From Thiosocius sp963808165 (GTDB taxonomy: Bacteria; Pseudomonadota; Gammaproteobacteria; Chromatiales; Chromatiaceae): a stretch of 64,000 nt of DNA. A model generated the notes under the pieces. That model did no database searches. It was given only the letters and a program-made list of their open reading frames with translations, and had not been told where the DNA came from. This document shows positions 21,135 to 29,173 of this stretch, piece by piece. Every line of letters begins with the position of its first letter. Position 1 is the stretch's first letter. The translations under genes and the position numbers were made by a program. The stretch lies in contig CAWEET010000001.1 of the NCBI GenBank assembly GCA_963808165.1, forward strand, positions 124,001 through 188,000. The letters run 5' to 3'.

Positions 21135-21641
21135 CTACCAGAGCGGTTGCCTGTCGGCCGTCAATTGCGCGATGTGCTGCTGGAACTCGACTGGTCCGTA
21201 CGCCGTGAACAACTGCTCACGAGTGTAGACGCCGTTCTCCTTGACCTGCTCGGAGAACAGCAGCGGACGCCCGTTGCGCCGGGCGAATTCCTTGAGCCAA
21301 TTCAACGCCCGACCGGGGATCCGTCGTCCCACCGGCACAGCGACATCGACCGGCAACCCGTTCCAGCTCGACTTGTTGAAGACGACGACCACCTTCGCCT
21401 TGTCCGGCTTCATCCAATCGGGTAGCGGGCTTTGCGGTACCACCCAGCCGCACTTGAAGTTGATGCAGGGGTCCCGGGGACGGTTGGCGTAGTCGTCGCA
21501 GCCCTCGCCGCTGATGCTGTGTGGACAGGGATGGCCCGGATACACCGAATGCCCGCGGATGTTCATCTGCACCCAGCCGTCGCAGCAGGCTGTGCAGGGC
21601 TGGCAGTCGCGTACCTCGGGTGTGTCCGGACGGCTGCTCAA
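21135..21641 (-). CDS. YkgJ-type CxxCC cysteine-cluster protein
   Basis: 168 residues of unknown function. The N-terminus has CQPCTACCDGWVQMN and later PCPHSISGEGCDDYANRP and CINFKCGW, a cysteine pattern like the zinc- or iron-chelating YkgJ/UPF0153 family. The rest is a conserved-looking alpha/beta region without a known catalytic motif. The likely start is the TTG at 21641, which overlaps the coq7 stop (TTGA), implying translational coupling. A metal-dependent role next to the ubiquinone hydroxylase coq7 is only inference. Confidence 0.7.
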   Translation of the reverse strand: MSSRPDTPEVRDCQPCTACCDGWVQMNIRGHSVYPGHPCPHSISGEGCDDYANRPRDPCINFKCGWVVPQSPLPDWMKPDKAKVVVVFNKSSWNGLPVDVAVPVGRRIPGRALNWLKEFARRNGRPLLFSEQVKENGVYTREQLFTAYGPVEFQQHIAQLTADRQPLW

Positions 21642-22282
21642 ATCCGGTACACCGAGCTGGTCATCAACTTTGCGGTGACCTTCATCAGGGCGCGTACCGG
21701 GCCTGGCAGCGACCGGCCGCCGTGGTTGAGCGCCTTGCGGCCATGTTCGATCTCGTCGGTCTTCATCTGTTCGAGGATGGCTCGGGTGCGCCGATCGTCA
21801 TCGGCGATCTCTGACAAGTGGTGATCGAGGTGACTCTCGACCTGTTTTTCGGTTTCGGCGACGAAACCCAGGCTCCATTTGTCGCCGGCGATGCCAGCCG
21901 CGGCGCCGATCGCGAAGGAGCCTGCGTACCACAGAGGGTTCAGCAGGCTCAGGTGGCCGCCCAGTTCCTCGACCCGCCGTTCGCACCAGTCGAGATGGTC
22001 GTTCTCCTCCGCGGCGGAGCGCTGCATGCTGTCGCGCACCACCGGGTCACGCGCGGTCAGGGCCTGGCCCTGATACAGGGCCTGTGCGCAGACCTCGCCG
22101 GTGTGATTGATGCGCATCAGGCGAGCGGTGTGGTCGCGCTCGGGCTCGCTGAGTTCGGCCTCTGGCAGTGCGTCAGCGGGATTCGGCCGCTCGGTGACCT
22201 GCGGCCGACCGAACAGCGTGCGCAGACCCTGATCGACGCTCAACAACAGCCGATCGGCCGGGGAAAAATCTCGGGTTGGCAT
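21638..22282 (-). CDS. coq7: Coq7-type demethoxyubiquinone hydroxylase
   Basis: Di-iron monooxygenase acting on the 2-polyprenyl-3-methyl-6-methoxy-benzoquinone intermediate of ubiquinone synthesis. The ATG at 22282 (MPTRDFSPADRLL) is preferred over the in-frame extension to 22321. Di-iron ligands are visible as E in NHTGEVCAQALY, the ExxH in AAEENDHLDWC, and EKQVESHLDHHL and DEIEHGRKA further on. 214 residues. Sits between the GlcF-like gene and the CxxCC gene on one strand. Confidence 0.93.
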   Translation of the reverse strand: MPTRDFSPADRLLLSVDQGLRTLFGRPQVTERPNPADALPEAELSEPERDHTARLMRINHTGEVCAQALYQGQALTARDPVVRDSMQRSAAEENDHLDWCERRVEELGGHLSLLNPLWYAGSFAIGAAAGIAGDKWSLGFVAETEKQVESHLDHHLSEIADDDRRTRAILEQMKTDEIEHGRKALNHGGRSLPGPVRALMKVTAKLMTSSVYRI

Positions 22283-22369
22283 CTGTTTACACCGTGCTTG
22301 GATGACGAAGACTCCCGTCATGTTAACAAGTTGGGACCGCTTGAGTGTCGTCCGGTTCGGCGCCGGCCC

Positions 22370-23563
22370 TCAGCGTTTTCGGCCCAGCAGTTGCCTTGCC
22401 AGCAGTTCGACTGGATGCAGCACCTCGACCTGCGCATCGCGCTCGCGCAGTCCGGCGGCAAGGTGCATTGCGCACCCGACATTAGACGTCACCAGCAGCG
22501 CATGTCCCGCGGACATGGTCTGTTCGATCACCGGGGCACGCAGGTTCGCGGCGGTTTGCGGCCGGCGCAGCATGTAATCGCCGGCGGCGCCACAACACTG
22601 GCCGGACTCGCCGACAGCGGTCATGCGTAGCTCGGGAATCAGGTCGAGCAGCGCCCTCGCCCACTGCGCGCCTTGGTAGACATTCTCCACGCTACACGCG
22701 GTATGCAGTCCGGCGCTGACAGGCAGGGGCGCAAAATCGTCCGGCTGCAGGCCGGCATGCTCGAGCAGGAAGCGACTGATGTCCAGGTGTTGCGCGGCCA
22801 GCGGAGGCCGGTAAGCATCGAGATGTATGCCGCAACCGCTGGCGAGGCTTACCACCGCGTCCAGCTCCTGGCCGAACGCCGCCCGGTTTATCGTCGCCAG
22901 GCGTCGCGCACCGGCTGCATCGCCGGCATGCTGCGCCAAGGCGCCACAGCAGACCGCCGCCTTTGGGACTGAGACCCGGTAACCGGCATGGAGCAGCAGG
23001 CGGAGCGCAGCCGCAAGCCCCCCGCTCTGTTGGACGTTCCCTATGCAGCCAGGGAACAGGCCGACATGGCCGCGCGTCTGGCCGGTATCCGGCGCATAGT
23101 CACCCGGTGTTGGTGCGGCTGCCGTGGCCGGCAGTGCACGGGCGATTTCATGCATCCGGTGCAGCGTCCCGAATGGGCGCGACAGCACCGCCGGTATCGT
23201 CCGTGCAACCCGAAACCCGGCGCGTAGCACGGCGGGATTCCGGATCACATCGGTCAGCCGCGGTTTCCGATCAGCAAAAAGCCGCTCGCGCGCCGCATCA
23301 ATCAATCGGCCGTAAGGGACCTGCGAGGGGCAGACGCGTTCGCAGCGCCGGCAGGCGAGACAGTTGTCGAGATGCCCGATCAGTGCCGAATCGGCCCGGA
23401 GGAGGCCGCTGCTCAATCCCTCAATCAATGCGAGGCGCCCGCGAGGGGATTCGTTCTCGTTGGTCTCGAGTCGGTAGGTGGGGCATTCCGGCAGGCACAT
23501 CCCGCACTTGACGCAACGGTCGAGATCAGACTTGATCGACTTTTCGGTGTCGCCGTTTTCCAT
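22370..23563 (-). CDS. GlcF/LutA-like iron-sulfur oxidoreductase subunit
   Basis: 397 residues with two ferredoxin-type clusters near the N-terminus (CVKCGMCLPECP and CLACRRCERVCP) and two CCG domains (GLFPGCIGNVQ with VCCGALAQHAG, then CSVENVYQ with QCCGAAGDYM). This is the architecture of the glycolate oxidase Fe-S subunit GlcF. No glcD or glcE flavoprotein is visible nearby, so the substrate is unclear. The stop is 87 bp from the coq7 start on the same strand. Confidence 0.85.
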   Translation of the reverse strand: MENGDTEKSIKSDLDRCVKCGMCLPECPTYRLETNENESPRGRLALIEGLSSGLLRADSALIGHLDNCLACRRCERVCPSQVPYGRLIDAARERLFADRKPRLTDVIRNPAVLRAGFRVARTIPAVLSRPFGTLHRMHEIARALPATAAAPTPGDYAPDTGQTRGHVGLFPGCIGNVQQSGGLAAALRLLLHAGYRVSVPKAAVCCGALAQHAGDAAGARRLATINRAAFGQELDAVVSLASGCGIHLDAYRPPLAAQHLDISRFLLEHAGLQPDDFAPLPVSAGLHTACSVENVYQGAQWARALLDLIPELRMTAVGESGQCCGAAGDYMLRRPQTAANLRAPVIEQTMSAGHALLVTSNVGCAMHLAAGLRERDAQVEVLHPVELLARQLLGRKR

Positions 23564-23610
23564 GCCTTAATATAACGCGGCATCAATCACAGCCTTGCCC
23601 GGAAACTTGT

Positions 23611-23928
23611 ATGAGTTATTTTTCCCGCCACGTGTTTTTTTGTACCAATCAGCGTGAAGACGGCAGCCAGTGCTGTAGCCAATGCGGTGCCCAAGAGGCT
23701 CGCGATTACGTCAAGCGGCGTTGCAAGGAGCTCGGCATCTCGGGACCAGGTCAGGTCAGGGTCAATAACGCGGGCTGTCTCGATCGCTGCGAGCTGGGCC
23801 CGGTGGCCGTGGTTTACCCGGAAGCCATCTGGTACACCTATGTCGACAGGCAGGATCTGGACGAGATCGTCGACAGTCACCTGGTACAGGGGCGAGTTGT
23901 CGATCGACTGCGACTGGATCCCGAATGA
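23611..23928 (+). CDS. 2Fe-2S thioredoxin-like ferredoxin
   Basis: 105 residues. It begins SYFSRHVFFCTNQREDGSQC, and four spaced cysteines (FFC, QCC, NAGCLDRCELGP) match the thioredoxin-fold [2Fe-2S] ferredoxin family, also annotated as (2Fe-2S) ferredoxin domain-containing protein. VYPEAIWYTYVD near the C-terminus is typical. Divergent from the GlcF-like gene by 47 bp, so they share a promoter region. Its redox partner is unknown. Confidence 0.88.
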   Translation: MSYFSRHVFFCTNQREDGSQCCSQCGAQEARDYVKRRCKELGISGPGQVRVNNAGCLDRCELGPVAVVYPEAIWYTYVDRQDLDEIVDSHLVQGRVVDRLRLDPE

Positions 23929-24232
23929 GTCGCGGCCGTCGGGTCGCATCCCGGTAGGGTTGCCATAGCACTGACTGTGGCAGTTGCGTCCCAGACCCAT
24001 CGACCGGGCGGACGTGTCGAACCCAACCCCGGGGGCCTGTTGCTGCCGCGTCACCGGGGCACTCGGGACGTTCTCTCCGGGCGGGTCAATAGTGCGTCTG
24101 GGCTGGCGTTGTGCTGGTTCGCATCGGCGAGTCCGTCACTTGCGGGTCTTGGCCAGGAACGGTTCTGGTCCCGCTGGAACGATGCGAACTTGTGACTCAA
24201 GACGCTAGTCTCATAGCGCAACCAACAGCCTG

Positions 24233-24262
24233 TTGACATCGCTGCCTGAATATAAGAATATA
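24233..24262 (+). promoter_or_regulatory. Candidate promoter of a putative small RNA
   Basis: A perfect TTGACA lies at 24233-24238. An AT-rich -10 region follows at 24251-24262 (GAATAT at 17-bp spacing or AATATA at 18). The predicted start is near 24268. The -35 is convincing; the -10 is mediocre. Confidence 0.5.
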
Positions 24263-24267
24263 GGCAC

Positions 24268-24350
24268 ATGCTGATTCCTGATGAATCAGTTCTCCTCCAT
24301 CCTCCTTTGGTGGTTATTGATAGCGCGACGCCCCCGTCGCGCTTTTTTTT
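24268..24350 (+). ncRNA. Putative sRNA with two anti-Shine-Dalgarno motifs
   Basis: A stand-alone unit in a 577-bp gap without a supported ORF. It contains a 5' hairpin with 7-bp arms CTGATTC/GAATCAG (24271-24289), a pyrimidine-rich stretch with two TCCTCC motifs (24293-24298 and 24300-24305), and a strong intrinsic terminator (9-bp stem, CCCC loop, eight T). TCCTCC is complementary to GGAGGA, so base-pairing with ribosome-binding sites is plausible, as for known CCUCC-bearing sRNAs. No database search was possible. Confidence 0.5.
24322..24350 (+). terminator. Strong rho-independent terminator
   Basis: AGCGCGACG (24322-24330) pairs perfectly with CGTCGCGCT (24335-24343), with a CCCC loop and a run of eight T at 24343-24350. 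No protein gene on this strand ends nearby (the closest ends at 23928), so it most likely ends the putative sRNA. Confidence 0.85.
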
Positions 24351-24428
24351 GCGCCAATGCCGAATGCCGTCGCACAACGAAGCCGATGGCCCGGTCGCCT
24401 CGGCGGCGTTGCATGGCCCCCCAGCCAC

Positions 24429-24457
24429 TTGCGCGCCGGCCGCTAACCGGGTAAGAT
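24429..24457 (+). promoter_or_regulatory. Candidate promoter of rplM-rpsI
   Basis: TTGCGC (24429-24434) and TAAGAT (24452-24457) are separated by exactly 17 bp, giving a leader of about 42 nt. In the leader CTCC and GGAG flank TTGTTT, a short hairpin that could cover the GGAG ribosome-binding site. In E. coli L13 represses its own operon through the rplM leader; whether this hairpin serves that purpose is inference. Confidence 0.5.
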
Positions 24458-24505
24458 TCGCGCCCTTTCGTGAAACACGCATAACTCCTTGTTTGGAGCA
24501 GGATA

Positions 24506-24937
24506 ATGAGCACCACGGTAAGCGCAAAGCCGGCCGACGTACGTCGGGAATGGTTGTTGGTCGATGCCGACGGCAAAACCCTCGGGCGGCTGGCCTCCGA
24601 GATCGCCCGTCGCCTGAAGGGCAAGCATAAGCCTATCTTCACCCCGCATGTCGACACGGGTGACTATGTCGTGGTGGTCAACGCCAAGAAGATTGCCGTG
24701 ACAGGTAACAAGCTGAAAGACAAGATGTACCACCATCACACAGGTTACATCGGCAATCTCAAGTCGATCAGTCTCGAGAAGCAGTTGCAGAAGGCGCCGG
24801 AGCGGGTCATCGAAACCGCGGTGCGCGGCATGCTGCCGCGCAACCCGCTAGGTCGCGCGATGATGAAGAAACTGCGCATCTTCGCGGGACCCGAGCACAC
24901 TCACCAGTCGCAGCAGCCCAAGCCGCTGGAAATCTGA
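24506..24937 (+). CDS. rplM: 50S ribosomal protein L13
   Basis: Ribosomal large-subunit protein, 143 residues. It aligns throughout with E. coli L13: WLLVDADGKTLGRLASEIAR, HVDTGDYVVVVNA, KKIAVTGNKLKDK, VRGMLPRNPLGRAMMKKL and HTHQSQQPKPLEI. The ATG follows GGAGCAGGATA. First gene of the rplM-rpsI operon. Confidence 0.98.
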   Translation: MSTTVSAKPADVRREWLLVDADGKTLGRLASEIARRLKGKHKPIFTPHVDTGDYVVVVNAKKIAVTGNKLKDKMYHHHTGYIGNLKSISLEKQLQKAPERVIETAVRGMLPRNPLGRAMMKKLRIFAGPEHTHQSQQPKPLEI

Positions 24938-24951
24938 GAACGGAACTGAGC

Positions 24952-25344
24952 ATGGCACAACAGATGAATTATGGTACCGGCCGCCGCAAGACCTCCGCGG
25001 CCCGCGTGTTCCTGAACCGCGGCAACGGCGACATCACCGTGAACGGGCGTCCGCTGGACAAGTTCTTCGGCCGCGAGACCGCCCGTATGGTGGTTCGACA
25101 GCCGCTGGTCGTGACCGATATGGCCGACAAGGTGGACATCAGCGTGACCGTCACAGGCGGTGGCACCACGGGCCAGGCCGGTGCGATCCGTCATGGTATC
25201 GCCCGCGCGCTGGTGGAACATGACGAGGCGATGCGTTCCACTTTGCGCCGCGCCGGATTCCTTACTCGCGATGCCCGCGCGGTCGAGCGCAAGAAGGTCG
25301 GCCTTCACAAGGCGCGCAAGCGCCCGCAGTACTCGAAGCGTTGA
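24952..25344 (+). CDS. rpsI: 30S ribosomal protein S9
   Basis: Small-subunit ribosomal protein, 130 residues, 14 bp after rplM. Signatures are YGTGRRKTSAARVFL, GNGDITVNGRPLDKFF, GGGTTGQAGAIRHGIARAL and the basic C-terminal tail ending KRPQYSKR, which reaches the P-site tRNA. Start ATG at 24952 with a GGAACTGAGC-type leader. Confidence 0.98.
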   Translation: MAQQMNYGTGRRKTSAARVFLNRGNGDITVNGRPLDKFFGRETARMVVRQPLVVTDMADKVDISVTVTGGGTTGQAGAIRHGIARALVEHDEAMRSTLRRAGFLTRDARAVERKKVGLHKARKRPQYSKR

Positions 25345-25379
25345 TCGCCGCGGTTCTGTCCGGGGCCTCGGCCCACCCT

Positions 25380-25455
25380 TGGGGCGTAGCTCAACTGGCA
25401 GAGCGACGGACTCTGACTCCGTAGGTTCCAGGTTCGACCCCTGGCGCCCCAGCCA
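25380..25455 (+). tRNA. tRNA-Gln (anticodon CTG)
   Basis: Acceptor TGGGGCG (25380-25386) pairs with CGCCCCA (25445-25451), followed by discriminator G and an encoded CCA at 25453-25455. The D-arm contains CTCAACTGGCAGAG. The anticodon stem ACGGA/TCCGT closes the loop CTCTGAC, giving anticodon CTG. The T-arm has GGTTCGACCCC. It lies 35 bp after rpsI and just before a terminator, so it may be co-transcribed with the ribosomal genes. Confidence 0.95.
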
Positions 25456-25477
25456 TATCGGTAAAAACCACAGAAGG

Positions 25478-25495
25478 CCCCGCGAGGGGTTTTTT
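25478..25495 (+). terminator. Rho-independent terminator after tRNA-Gln
   Basis: CCCC (25478-25481), GCGA tetraloop, GGGG (25486-25489) and six T. The short GC stem follows the tRNA by 22 bp. Confidence 0.75.
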
Positions 25496-25686
25496 GTTGT
25501 CCGACGTACACAAAAAAGACGCACATTCGCCCCGGTCGATGCGGTCAGCAACCTCGAAATCACTTTAGCAATCCAGTTCAAGCCGCGAATGTAAAGAATT
25601 TTTCATAATTTCAGCGGCTTGCGTATCTGGGCATTGTTGCGCAATTGCAACAGCTCGCCGCCTTGTGGGTTTTTTGCAAAAAAATC

Positions 25687-25715
25687 TTGCCATGTGGTGT
25701 TCTTGGTACTAGTAT
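25687..25715 (+). promoter_or_regulatory. Promoter of the porin gene
   Basis: TTGCCA (25687-25692), a 17-bp spacer and TAGTAT (25710-25715), giving a leader of about 43 nt with GGGAG before the porin ATG. The rest of the gap from the tRNA terminator to this point is AT-rich but shows no other feature. Confidence 0.65.
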
Positions 25716-25764
25716 TCTCACTGCACAGCTTTTCTTCTAACCAAAACCGAAACGGGAGTTCTCA

Positions 25765-26847
25765 ATGAACAAAAAGCTAATCGCCGCAGCAGTCGCAGCT
25801 GCAGTCGTGGCTGCCCCGACCGCTTTCGCCGAAAGCGTCGTGTACGGCAAATTCCACACTTCGTATGATGGCACCAAATATAAGTCCGGTCGATTTGGCC
25901 CCAATGGCGACCGCGACAACTACTCGCTTGAGAGCCGCGCCTCGCGCCTGGGCTTCAAGGGCTCAGAAGACCTGGGTAACGGCCTGAAGGCCATCTATCA
26001 GGCCGAGTTCAGTGTCCAGACCGACGGCAACGACGGCGGTTACGGACAGGACGGCGGTGACGGCTGGGGTGGTCAGCGCAACACCTTTATCGGCCTGTCC
26101 AGCGACTGGGGCACCGTGCTTGCCGGTCGTCACGACACCCCGATGAAAGTCGCCTTCTACGGTGCCGGTACCGAGGTACTGGGCGACTCAGTCCTCGACC
26201 TGAACCGCGGCAACACCCTGTTCGCGCAGCAGTCCAGCCAGGCTCCGATCGGTGTCTTCTCCGAGTATCGTGCCGACAACGCCGTCGCCTATGTGTCGCC
26301 GAGCTTCGCCGGCTTCACCGTGCTCGGCGCCTTCATCCCGGGCGAAGACCGGGATAGCGATGTCTTTAAAGAAGATGATGGTGCGGCGGATCACTACTCG
26401 GCCGGCGCGATCTTCAAGTCGAACATGTTTAAGGCCAGTGCCGGCTATCAGCAGACCAAGGTTGCCGACGTCAAGCAAAAGATCTGGCAGGTCGGCGGCA
26501 GCGTGGACCTGTTTGATGCCTTCACGTTTGGTGCCAACTACGAGAACACCGACAACTTTGGCCAGAACAAGGGAGACGACTATACGGCGTACGCCGGCAC
26601 GGTCAAGTGGACCTTCGGCAACAACGCGCTGATGGGCGTGTACACCTACCAGAAGGTGAAGCCAAAAGATGGCGGCAAGCTCAAGACCGACGGCTGGGGT
26701 CTCGGTGCTGAGCACAACTTCAGCAAGCGCACCAAGGTGTACGCCGCCTATGCATCGTCCGACGTCAATGACGATACCGATATCTCCGAACTCGACTTCG
26801 GTGGAGACGACAAGGTCTGGTCGCTCGGCATGATCCACAGCTTCTGA
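25765..26847 (+). CDS. Gram-negative outer-membrane porin
   Basis: 360 residues. The signal peptide MNKKLIAAAVAAAVVAAPTA continues FA and is cleaved before ESVVYGKFHTS. The mature part is a general-diffusion porin of the Gram_neg_porins/Porin_4 type: SRASRLGFKGSEDLGNGLKA, QAEFSVQTD, RNTFIGLSSDWGTVLAGRHD and a terminal aromatic residue (MIHSF) recognised by the BAM complex. Several Gly/Asp-rich loops occur. Preceded by a good promoter and followed by a terminator, so it is monocistronic. Solute specificity is unknown. Confidence 0.93.
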   Translation: MNKKLIAAAVAAAVVAAPTAFAESVVYGKFHTSYDGTKYKSGRFGPNGDRDNYSLESRASRLGFKGSEDLGNGLKAIYQAEFSVQTDGNDGGYGQDGGDGWGGQRNTFIGLSSDWGTVLAGRHDTPMKVAFYGAGTEVLGDSVLDLNRGNTLFAQQSSQAPIGVFSEYRADNAVAYVSPSFAGFTVLGAFIPGEDRDSDVFKEDDGAADHYSAGAIFKSNMFKASAGYQQTKVADVKQKIWQVGGSVDLFDAFTFGANYENTDNFGQNKGDDYTAYAGTVKWTFGNNALMGVYTYQKVKPKDGGKLKTDGWGLGAEHNFSKRTKVYAAYASSDVNDDTDISELDFGGDDKVWSLGMIHSF

Positions 26848-26874
26848 TCACTGATCAGCCTGTTGTGATACTGA

Positions 26875-26898
26875 ACGGGGCCTTCGGGCCCCGTTTTT
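26875..26898 (+). terminator. Rho-independent terminator after the porin
   Basis: ACGGGGCC (26875-26882), TTCG tetraloop, GGCCCCGT (26887-26894) and TTTTT. A very stable hairpin 27 bp after the stop. Confidence 0.9.
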
Positions 26899-27412
26899 GG
26901 TGCACGCCCTCTGTCGAGGGCGCCGCGCGCGGATTGGCTTTGGGCGGGCGCCATTACCGAAAGCTTCTTGGATGCATCGCAGTCACGCCGTGGCGGATGG
27001 GGCAACGCCTCGCGCCCCGGTTGCGTCTGCCCCTGGCAGGCCGGAATTGCGCTGCAGTCTTTCCACATCCGACTGCGGCGGTCAGATTACGCACCGCTTG
27101 CGACCGGCGGGGGGCTTGCAGAAGGGGGGTGATGCGTGAAGCCGCAGACAGATGCCCAACGCGGCCGACAAGTTGGCTAGGGACATCCCCTAGGTGCAAT
27201 TTGGGAATATACGTAGCGCGCAAGAACCTGCTAATATTACGCCAGTTTGCACGCCGTTTAGGTTCAGAAACGCTGTCGGAACATTCGCTTGCACAGCAAA
27301 CTGAAAGAGGTTTCCGAACTTAACCGAGCGCGGCCTCACGAGTTTACTGCGCGGCACCCCGTCGGGCACCGTGCCTCCCCCTGTTTGGGCAACTAAGGGT
27401 TGACGAGAACGC
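26899..27412. other. Intergenic region upstream of the ceramide operon
   Basis: 514 bp without a supported gene. The ORFs across it lack codon bias or family signatures. The one clear structure is the inverted repeat at 27177-27193. AT-rich sequence at 27205-27240 (GGGAATATACG, CTAATATTACG) may hold a promoter, but no good box pair was found. Confidence 0.4.
27177..27193. promoter_or_regulatory. Candidate operator, inverted repeat CTAGGG-N5-CCCTAG
   Basis: CTAGGGACATCCCCTAG is a perfect 6-bp inverted repeat with a 5-bp spacer, 220 bp upstream of the fatty-acyl-AMP ligase gene. There is no T-run, so it is not a terminator. Binding of a dimeric regulator is inferred from symmetry and position only. 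Confidence 0.35.
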
Positions 27413-29173
27413 ATGACATTACCAACCGGGCCGAACGACACTCTGCCTTACCGGCCTGCCGACTTCGGGCACCTCGCTGAGGCCCTCGAGTACGCTGCAC
27501 GCGGCAAAACGGGTTACAACTTCTACGATGCCCGCGGCAAGCTGTTCGCGGTTCTGAGTTATCGCGAGTTATGCCAGAGGGCAAAGACCCTCGCGCGCCA
27601 GCTGCTTGCGTTGAGATGTGAGCGCGGCGACCGTGTGGCGATCGTCGCCGACACTGATCCGATCTTCCACGAGTTTTTCTTCGCCTGCCAGTACGCAGGT
27701 CTCATTCCGGTCGCCTTGCCCGCGGGGGTGCAAATGGGCGCGCGCAGCGTGTATGTCGACCAGTTGCGGCGCATGTTGCAGAGCTGCGACGCGAGAGTGG
27801 CCGTGGCGCCCGACTCGCACCGCGAATTTCTGGCCGAGGCGGCAGCGCCCCTCGATCTGCTCAAGGTCGGTACCGCAGAGGATTTCGCGGCGCTACCCGA
27901 AAGCACTCTAGAATTTCCGGCGATCGCCGGCGATGATCCGGCCTATCTCCAGTACACATCGGGCAGCACCCGGTTTCCCAAGGGTGTGGAGATCACCCAG
28001 GATGCGGTACTGACCAACCTGCGCGAAATCGCCGAGCACGGTCTGAAGATCGGTCCGACGGATCGGGCCGTCGCCTGGCTGCCGTTCTATCACGACATGG
28101 GACTCGTGGGCTTTGTGCTGCAGCCGCTGGTGTGCCAGCTTTCCGCCGACTACATCAGCCCGCGCACCTTTGCCATGCGTCCGCGCTTGTGGCTCAAACT
28201 GCTCTCGGACAACCGGGGCACCTTTTCGGCCGGTCCGCCGTTCGGCTACGAGCTGTGCGCGAAGCGGCTGCGGCACTCGGACGAGTCCAGCTACGACCTG
28301 AGTGCGTGGCGGGCGGCTTGCGTCGGCGCCGAGCGGATCAACCCGGATCCGCTGCGTCATTTCGCGCGCGCGCTCAAACCGGCGGGCTTCGATGAGAAGG
28401 CGTTCGTCGCCTGCTACGGCATGGCCGAATGTGCGCTGGCAATCAGTTTCGAACGGCTGGATACGGGGATAAACGTCGACGTGGTCCGCAAGTACGAAAT
28501 GCTCAACGAGGGTCGGGCGGTCGGTCTGCCGCGGGACCGCGAGCCCAGTCACAACGCCCTGGTGTTTGTCGATTGTGGCGAATTGCTGCCGAGCTTTGCG
28601 CTCCAGATTCGCGACGACAACGGCCAGGAGGTGCCGGAGCGTCACTGCGGACGCATCTGCCTCAAAGGTCCCAGCATCATGCGCGGGTACTTCCAGGACC
28701 CGGAGGCGACGCGGGAAGTCCTCTCCGAGGACGGCTGGCTGGACACTGGCGACATCGGCTACCGCATCGGTTCGAAGATCCTGATCACGTCGCGGCGCAA
28801 GGACATGATGATCGTGAATGGCCGCAACATCTGGCCGCATGATCTCGAGTATCTTGCCGAGCGCCTGCCGGGCGTTCGCTTTGGCAATGCGTCGGCGTTC
28901 TCAGTCGCGAACGACAATCGCAAGGAGCTGGTCGTGCTGGTGGTGGAATCCCGGGAGCGCAACCCGGCCAAGCGCAAGCAGCTAGTCGAGGATTTGATGG
29001 CGCGGATACAGGCACACTTCGGCATTCGCTGCGAGGTGGATCTGGTCCCGCCGCACACGCTGCCGCGTACATCGTCCGGCAAGCTCTCGCGTTCCCGTGC
29101 CAAGGCGGATTACCTGGAGCGGATGGCAATTGCTCACAAGGCGCCCGCCGTGGTGGGTTCGTCCGGCGTGTGA
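27413..29173 (+). CDS. Fatty-acyl-AMP ligase (acyl-ACP synthetase), ceramide operon
   Basis: 586-residue adenylate-forming enzyme. The ATP/AMP motif is YTSGSTRFPKGVEIT at about residue 183. YGMAECA, LDTGDIGY and the FAAL-type NGRNIWPHDLE follow. Members of this family activate fatty acids as acyl-AMP and load them onto an ACP. It is first in a four-gene run with an SDR, ACP and serine palmitoyltransferase, the same set as Caulobacter CC_1165-1162. I infer that it supplies acyl-ACP to the palmitoyltransferase or the N-acyltransferase. The stop is immediately before the next ATG. Confidence 0.88.
   Translation: MTLPTGPNDTLPYRPADFGHLAEALEYAARGKTGYNFYDARGKLFAVLSYRELCQRAKTLARQLLALRCERGDRVAIVADTDPIFHEFFFACQYAGLIPVALPAGVQMGARSVYVDQLRRMLQSCDARVAVAPDSHREFLAEAAAPLDLLKVGTAEDFAALPESTLEFPAIAGDDPAYLQYTSGSTRFPKGVEITQDAVLTNLREIAEHGLKIGPTDRAVAWLPFYHDMGLVGFVLQPLVCQLSADYISPRTFAMRPRLWLKLLSDNRGTFSAGPPFGYELCAKRLRHSDESSYDLSAWRAACVGAERINPDPLRHFARALKPAGFDEKAFVACYGMAECALAISFERLDTGINVDVVRKYEMLNEGRAVGLPRDREPSHNALVFVDCGELLPSFALQIRDDNGQEVPERHCGRICLKGPSIMRGYFQDPEATREVLSEDGWLDTGDIGYRIGSKILITSRRKDMMIVNGRNIWPHDLEYLAERLPGVRFGNASAFSVANDNRKELVVLVVESRERNPAKRKQLVEDLMARIQAHFGIRCEVDLVPPHTLPRTSSGKLSRSRAKADYLERMAIAHKAPAVVGSSGV

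Noticed and set aside
26899..27412. Small ORFs of 80-152 residues in the gap before the ceramide operon
   Set aside because: Composition is unlike neighbouring genes, there are no ribosome-binding sites or motifs, and both strands are equally open.
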